Assembly (NCBI GenBank): GCA_030629105.1
Contig: DAOVPS010000137.1
Span: forward strand, 1-9,146
DNA from: JABLTI01 sp030629105
Lineage (GTDB): Archaea; Asgardarchaeota; Heimdallarchaeia; JABLTI01
DNA: 9,146 nucleotides
Direction: 5' to 3'
The notes beneath the pieces are model-generated. The model did not search any database and had not been told where the DNA came from. It worked only from the letters and a program-made list of their open reading frames with translations. Shown piece after piece: positions 5,920 to 9,146 of this stretch; the first letter of the stretch is position 1, and every line of letters begins with the position of its first letter. The position numbers and the translations under genes were made by a program.

Positions 5920-6606
5920 ATGGAAATTAAAAGTTACAAATCATTCAAAGGTATCTACAACATCTTCTTTCCAGATGGTAGTAAGAAAATTGCAACAAAA
6001 AATCTAAATCCTGGATTTAAGGTGTATGATGAAGATTTAATTCCATTTAAAAGCGAAGAATACCGCTTATGGGATCCAACAAGATCAAAATTTGCAGCAG
6101 CGATCGTTAAAGGATTAAAATACGTTCCAATACAATCCGGAAGCAAAGTGCTCTATCTAGGAGCTGCTTCAGGTACAACACCATCACATGTCTCTGATAT
6201 TATTGGGTTAGAAGGTTTGCAATATTGTATAGAGTTTTCACCAAGATCCATACGTGATTTGGTTTTCCTCTGCGAAAAAAGAGAAAATATGATGCCAATT
6301 TTAGATGATGCAAGGTATCCAAGAAATTATGATTACATCATAGAAAAAGTCGATGTAGTTTATTGTGATATAGCCCAACCTGATCAAGCGAAAATCATAG
6401 CAGATAATGCAAATGTGTTTCTAAAACCTAATGGCTATATTATGCTTGCAATAAAAGCAAGAAGTATAAGCCCCACAAAGAATCCGTCAGTTGTATATAA
6501 ACAGCAAATGGCAATCCTAGAAGATGAGGGATTCGATATTTTAGAAGCAATTGATTTGCATCCCTTAGAAAAAGACCATGCAATGATTCTGGGAAAGAAG
6601 AGCTGA
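5920..6606 (+). CDS. flpA: Fibrillarin, rRNA/tRNA 2'-O-methyltransferase
   Basis: The 228-residue length is normal for archaeal fibrillarin. It is the S-adenosylmethionine-dependent catalytic subunit of the C/D-box RNP, methylating the ribose at sites chosen by guide RNAs. Residues 1-60 are the small N-terminal domain. The Rossmann-type domain carries motif I VLYLGAASGTTPSH (77-90), IEFSPRS (104-110), DDARYP (129-134), VDVVYCDIAQPDQ (144-156), IKARSI (178-183) and EKDHA (217-221). These include the Lys, Asp and His positions of the family's catalytic set. The ATG is only 6 bp after the nop5 stop. The weak GATGAT-like ribosome binding site overlaps the nop5 end, which suggests translational coupling. 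I scanned flanking gaps for linked C/D guide RNAs and found none convincing. Confidence 0.97.
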   Translation: MEIKSYKSFKGIYNIFFPDGSKKIATKNLNPGFKVYDEDLIPFKSEEYRLWDPTRSKFAAAIVKGLKYVPIQSGSKVLYLGAASGTTPSHVSDIIGLEGLQYCIEFSPRSIRDLVFLCEKRENMMPILDDARYPRNYDYIIEKVDVVYCDIAQPDQAKIIADNANVFLKPNGYIMLAIKARSISPTKNPSVVYKQQMAILEDEGFDILEAIDLHPLEKDHAMILGKKS

Positions 6607-6714
6607 TACCAAATATTCACAAACCAAAGAAATAATAAACTGAAAGGCAATCAATAAGTATTAACTCATCGTTTGAAGGATGATTTGCAGTAAATACAAT
6701 TGGGGTATAAGATC

Positions 6715-7581
6715 TTGAAACTACAAAGAAAATTGTTTAGGAAACTATTCAAAAACAAAACAGCAGTTTCTCAAGTTCTTGCTGCAGTGATGATGATCTT
6801 TCTATTTATCTCTGCAATAGCAGTAGTATTTGCATGGTTATATCCCACATACAATAATTTCCAGACATCTAATACTATAAACAGTGTAACAACTTACATG
6901 TTAGATATAGATGAAACTATCTTTGATTTATTCGGTGAAGGCACTGGTTCAACAAAGGCAGTAAGAACTGATCCAAGTTTCGGACGATTTGACTACGAAG
7001 CAGGCAAAAATATAAGTTTCATTTTTAGTAATACTGCTGGAAGCTACAACGAGTCATACACTTTTACTGATTTAGGGAAATTTTCATATCTTCTTGAAAA
7101 CAGAAAAGGAGTTCTAGTGGAAGTAGGTGGCCATGCATATCTCAAAGGGCCAAATTCTCAAACAGTTTTCTTCGTGAATGGTTCCACTGACGGCTTAACC
7201 TATCAAGGATTAACAAATCTTACATTAATGAGGCCAGATGACCAAGTTATGAAAATGGAATTAGATTATCGTGTAAAGGTTTATTCTTGGTTTGATTCAG
7301 TTAGTAATGTCCTCTCAATCTCGATACAAATTATTCAAATCGATATTAAGGCAATATCTTTTGGCTACCATAGTTACCAAACACTAAAAATAATCTATAA
7401 TCAATCAAGTATAGTCTATTCGGATAGCACAAATGTCGATGATGATTTCTTTGTATTTGGGTCAATAGTACAAGGATTCAATCCTTCAGAGCGAGCATTT
7501 ACATTCATTAAACCTTTTGCAGTTGCTAATTACGATGTAAATATAGAGATTGTAAGTTCACAATTCTTGTTTTACTTGTGA
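6715..7581 (+). CDS. Type IV pilin-like secreted protein with class III signal peptide
   Basis: With the TTG at 6715 the protein has 288 residues. The N-terminus is lysine/arginine-rich (residues 2-15), then TAVSQVLAAVMMIFLFISA starts a hydrophobic helix (about 17-42). This is the layout of archaeal pilins and archaellins processed by PibD/FlaK-type prepilin peptidase, with likely cleavage after Ala17. The remainder is a beta-rich ectodomain without recognised family motifs. It has five N-glycosylation sequons (Asn99, Asn112, Asn155, Asn168 and Asn229), as expected of an exposed surface protein, and ends unusually in hydrophobic FLFYL. The in-frame TTG at 6700 would add five residues, but the GGGGT at 6702-6706 is well placed only for 6715. 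At 288 residues it is long for a major pilin, so a minor pilin or pilin-anchored surface protein is likely. No pilus assembly ATPase or membrane platform gene is nearby. Confidence 0.78.
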   Translation: MKLQRKLFRKLFKNKTAVSQVLAAVMMIFLFISAIAVVFAWLYPTYNNFQTSNTINSVTTYMLDIDETIFDLFGEGTGSTKAVRTDPSFGRFDYEAGKNISFIFSNTAGSYNESYTFTDLGKFSYLLENRKGVLVEVGGHAYLKGPNSQTVFFVNGSTDGLTYQGLTNLTLMRPDDQVMKMELDYRVKVYSWFDSVSNVLSISIQIIQIDIKAISFGYHSYQTLKIIYNQSSIVYSDSTNVDDDFFVFGSIVQGFNPSERAFTFIKPFAVANYDVNIEIVSSQFLFYL

Positions 7582-7593
7582 AAAGAGAGCAAA

Positions 7594-7609
7594 TTTTTTA
7601 TATCTTTTT
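7594..7609 (+). terminator. Oligo-T termination tract after the pilin-like gene
   Basis: Six T at 7594-7599 and five at 7605-7609 begin 13 bp after the stop codon, with no hairpin. They sit just before the eL42 promoter and would insulate the two genes. Confidence 0.5.
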
Positions 7610-7619
7610 CATGCTAACT

Positions 7620-7627
7620 TTTAAATA
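7620..7627 (+). promoter_or_regulatory. TATA box of the eL42 gene
   Basis: TTTAAATA is a near-ideal archaeal TATA element. Initiation near 7650 would give a leader of about 30 nt containing GGAG (7668-7671), 10 bases from the eL42 ATG. Confidence 0.68.
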
Positions 7628-7681
7628 CAAGCTTAGGGTGCCAAATCAGTATTATCATCAAAGAGCTGGAGACTGAATATA

Positions 7682-7990
7682 ATGGTAAAAATTCCTGCAA
7701 AAATGCGCACTCACTGCCGAAAATGCAAGAAACATACTGTACAAACTGTTCGACAAGAAAAAGGTGGTCGAAGAGGCAGTGGACTTGTAAAAGGCACAAG
7801 AAGAGCAAATAGACACAAGAAAGGTTCAGGAAACAAAGGCAGATATTCCAAGAAAGCAGCTTCTCAGCTAAAGATGGCTTCTAAAACTTCAATAAAAGTG
7901 GATCTAAGATTAACTTGCGATGTTTGCAAGGCAACTTGGGTACGAACCTATCCAAGAGCAAGATCTGTTGAAATTGTAAAGGTCGAATAA
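7682..7990 (+). CDS. rpl44e: Large-subunit ribosomal protein eL42 (L44e)
   Basis: The 102-residue protein belongs to the archaeal/eukaryotic eL42 family, which lies near the ribosomal E-site. The start MVKIPAKMRTHCRKCKKHTV (1-20) matches the family N-terminus. Zinc is held by Cys12, Cys15, Cys79 and Cys82. The middle is strongly basic and glycine-rich (28-60), as expected for rRNA contact, followed by SKTSIKVDLRLTC, where relatives have a KTTKKxDLRxxC-like sequence. Length is normal. A strong TATA box lies upstream. In many archaea this gene is followed by S27e and translation factor aIF2-alpha; here the next gene, 133 bp downstream, is a PAC2-family protein, so the usual operon is broken. 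Confidence 0.95.
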   Translation: MVKIPAKMRTHCRKCKKHTVQTVRQEKGGRRGSGLVKGTRRANRHKKGSGNKGRYSKKAASQLKMASKTSIKVDLRLTCDVCKATWVRTYPRARSVEIVKVE

Positions 7991-8068
7991 TCTTATCTCT
8001 GTTATTCGAACTCATTTTCTCTTTTAAAGATGAAATTATTTTGAGTATTTAATTATGAAAGTTAGTCA

Positions 8069-8078
8069 TTTTATTAAA
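8069..8078 (+). promoter_or_regulatory. TATA-box candidate for the PAC2-family gene
   Basis: TTTTATTAAA lies 45-54 bp before the ATG at 8123. Initiation near 8100 would give a leader of about 20 nt and would place the palindrome at 8082-8098 between the TATA box and the start of transcription. Confidence 0.4.
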
Positions 8079-8081
8079 GCA

Positions 8082-8098
8082 ATGTATAATGTATACAT
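8082..8098. repeat. 17-bp perfect palindrome (7-bp arms), possible operator
   Basis: ATGTATA-ATG-TATACAT has two perfect 7-bp arms around a 3-base spacer. It sits just downstream of the TATA candidate, where a bound repressor would block polymerase. AT-rich composition raises the chance of coincidence, but it is the longest perfect operator-like palindrome I noticed in the intergenic DNA outside the tRNA intron. Confidence 0.4.
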
Positions 8099-8122
8099 AA
8101 AATAACTAACCGTGTGTTTAGA

Positions 8123-8911
8123 ATGAGTGGAAAGGATTACAAAACAATTACAAAAATAGTTAAAGATGTTGACTTAAAAGATGGAGTACTTATACAATGC
8201 TTCCCAGGACAAGGGCTTGTAGGTCGCATAGCAGGTATGCAACTAATTGAATATTTCAATGCTAAAAAAGCAGCTAAAATTTATTCTTGTTATTTTCCAC
8301 ATTTAGTGATTTTCAATGGTGAACTTGGAAAATTAGTTCATGCGGAGATTTGGGCAGTTGAGAAAAACAAACCACCAATTATTATTCTGACAGGGGAAAG
8401 TCAACCTCAAGAAGGACCAGATGGTATGTTTGAGGTAATAAATAATGTACTAGATCTTGCAGAAAAATGGGGCATAAAAACTGTAGTTGCTATCGGTGGA
8501 TTTAGACCAGCTGATTTGGCAAAGACACCGGAAGTTACCGGATTTGCTTACACAGAGAAAGATGCAACCACTCTCAAAGATCATGGAATCAAATTATTTA
8601 CAGAGGGACGAGTAAGTGGAGCAGTAGGAGTTCTAACAGCTCTTGCCTCAGAAAGAGGATTGATTTCTTATGGTTTAATGGGAAAAGTTAGACCACAAGA
8701 AGGTCCTGCCATGGCTTTTGGAGTAGATCCAGTTGCATCAAAAAATGTTCTAAAAGCGCTCTCAGAGTTACTTGGATTCGAAATGGATCTTACAAAAATG
8801 GATCAAATGATCAATGAGATTCAACAAACAGAAGCAAATGCTATGAAAGTTATTGATGATCTAAATAAAGCACGAACAGATAAAACTGATAGAAAAACCT
8901 ACTATATATAA
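8123..8911 (+). CDS. PAC2-family protein, PbaB-like proteasome assembly/activator candidate
   Basis: With the ATG at 8123 the protein has 262 residues; a GTG at 8114 would add three and neither has a clear ribosome binding site. The PAC2 fold is shown by GVLIQCFPGQGLVGRIAGMQ (21-40), the strand PPIIILTGESQPQ (84-96), KTVVAIGGF (119-127) and GLISYGLMGKV (179-189). Residues from about 221 to 250 form a charged helix. The last three residues are Tyr-Tyr-Ile, fitting the HbYX (hydrophobic-Tyr-any) motif by which PAN and the archaeal homologue PbaB dock into pockets of the 20S proteasome. The likely role is assembly or gate opening of the proteasome in the cytosol. No proteasome subunit gene lies in the window. 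The PAC2 assignment is firm, the activator role inferred from the tail. Confidence 0.88.
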   Translation: MSGKDYKTITKIVKDVDLKDGVLIQCFPGQGLVGRIAGMQLIEYFNAKKAAKIYSCYFPHLVIFNGELGKLVHAEIWAVEKNKPPIIILTGESQPQEGPDGMFEVINNVLDLAEKWGIKTVVAIGGFRPADLAKTPEVTGFAYTEKDATTLKDHGIKLFTEGRVSGAVGVLTALASERGLISYGLMGKVRPQEGPAMAFGVDPVASKNVLKALSELLGFEMDLTKMDQMINEIQQTEANAMKVIDDLNKARTDKTDRKTYYI

Positions 8912-8918
8912 AAAAAAG

Positions 8919-8948
8919 GAAATTTGAGAAGTATATTCTCTAAATTTC
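8919..8948. terminator. Bidirectional hairpin terminator between convergent genes
   Basis: GAAATTTGAGAA (8919-8930) pairs with TTCTC...AAATTTC (8936-8948), giving a 12-bp stem with one bulged T at 8941 and loop GTATA. On the plus strand the stem is followed by T-rich TTCATTTATTTTTTC. On the minus strand it is followed by a run of T (complement of 8911-8917). Both convergent genes could use it. Confidence 0.65.
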
Positions 8949-8969
8949 TTCATTTATTTTTTCAAAGGA

Positions 8970-9146
8970 TTATTTTTCTATTTCAGCTAGGATATTGTCA
9001 ACAACAACTTCAAATATTTTCTGGGTAGCATTTTTTGAAGAGACAATGGGTTTTCCAGAATCGGCGAGTGGAACGATTTTGGGGTCCAAAGGAATAGCTC
9101 CTAAGAAAGGAATGTTCAATTCTTTAGCAGCATTTTTTCCACCATC
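8970..9146 (-). CDS. Mrp/NBP35 (ApbC) family P-loop ATPase, iron-sulfur carrier, C-terminal fragment
   Basis: Only the last 58 codons are in the window, with the stop at 8972-8970 on the minus strand; the rest lies beyond the right edge. The fragment reads GGKNAAKELNIPFLGAIPLD, then PKIVPLADSGKPIV, which matches the conserved C-terminal part of Mrp/NBP35 proteins: a GG-x-x-AAKEL helix, the FLGxIPLDPxI strand and the DSGKPIV segment. These MinD-like ATPases dimerise and carry an iron-sulfur cluster for delivery to target enzymes in the cytosol. The P-loop and the cluster-binding CxxC lie outside the visible part and cannot be checked. A related MinD/ParA ATPase is a less likely alternative, because the IPLDPxI...DSGKPIV spacing is typical of Mrp. 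Confidence 0.85.
   Translation of the reverse strand, partial: DGGKNAAKELNIPFLGAIPLDPKIVPLADSGKPIVSSKNATQKIFEVVVDNILAEIEK

Noticed and set aside
6435..6650. Minus-strand open frame overlapping the end of fibrillarin
   Set aside because: It is antisense to conserved fibrillarin motifs, and its hydrophobic translation is what AT-rich antisense sequence tends to give.
6607..6714. Possible C/D-box guide RNA near the nop5-fibrillarin operon
   Set aside because: GATGAT and CTGA-like words occur here, but not in the C-D'-C'-D order or spacing; similar words in other gaps also fail.
6700..6714. TTG at 6700 as start of the pilin-like gene
   Set aside because: It has no ribosome binding site at proper spacing, whereas GGGGT at 6702-6706 fits the TTG at 6715.
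7614..7808. Minus-strand open frame over the eL42 promoter and 5' end
   Set aside because: It overlaps a good TATA box and conserved eL42 codons and resembles no known protein.

Overview
This is an AT-rich archaeal chromosome segment. The evidence is informational: adjacent Nop5 and fibrillarin genes for C/D-box RNP, a two-zinc-knuckle ribosomal protein eL42, a PAC2-family proteasome-assembly protein, a pilin-like protein with a class III signal, TATA-box promoters, GGTG/GAGG-type ribosome binding sites, TTG starts, and a tRNA gene interrupted by an intron in a bulge-helix-bulge setting. The lineage cannot be proved from the sequence. The low GC and gene mix would fit an Asgard (Heimdall-like) or another mesophilic archaeon, but that is inference.

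Layout, left to right. At 1-1178 (+) is a thioredoxin-reductase-like flavoprotein, cut at its 5' end, fused to an N-terminal glutaredoxin-like domain. Convergent to it at 1198-1305 (-) is a tRNA-Thr(CGU) with a 31-nt intron in the T-loop. Positions 1306-1521 hold no gene, only weak promoter-like and palindromic signals. Then come a 51-residue ribbon-helix-helix regulator (1522-1677), a YjbQ/UPF0047 protein (1757-2176) and a small four-cysteine zinc-ribbon protein (2224-2424). Next is a two-gene membrane redox unit (2558-3737): a 66-residue single-pass protein and a NapH-like polytopic iron-sulfur protein, closed by a hairpin terminator.

The right half holds a sirtuin (3825-4583); the Nop5-fibrillarin operon (4690-6606); a type IV pilin-like secreted protein (6715-7581); eL42 (7682-7990) behind a clear TATA box; a PAC2-family protein ending in a C-terminal Tyr-Tyr-Ile that fits the HbYX proteasome-docking motif (8123-8911); and, convergent across a bidirectional terminator, the C-terminus of an Mrp/NBP35 iron-sulfur carrier ATPase (8970-9146, -).

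The genes are mostly short independent units rather than one pathway. Two themes recur: RNA and translation (tRNA-Thr, Nop5/fibrillarin, eL42), and thiol or iron-sulfur redox chemistry (Grx-TrxR fusion, NapH-like protein, Mrp). I found no mobile element, CRISPR array or phage gene. The most notable items are the T-loop tRNA intron, the Grx-TrxR fusion lacking the usual NADPH-phosphate motif, the small-protein/NapH-like pair, and the PAC2 protein with a proteasome-docking tail and an upstream 17-bp palindrome.
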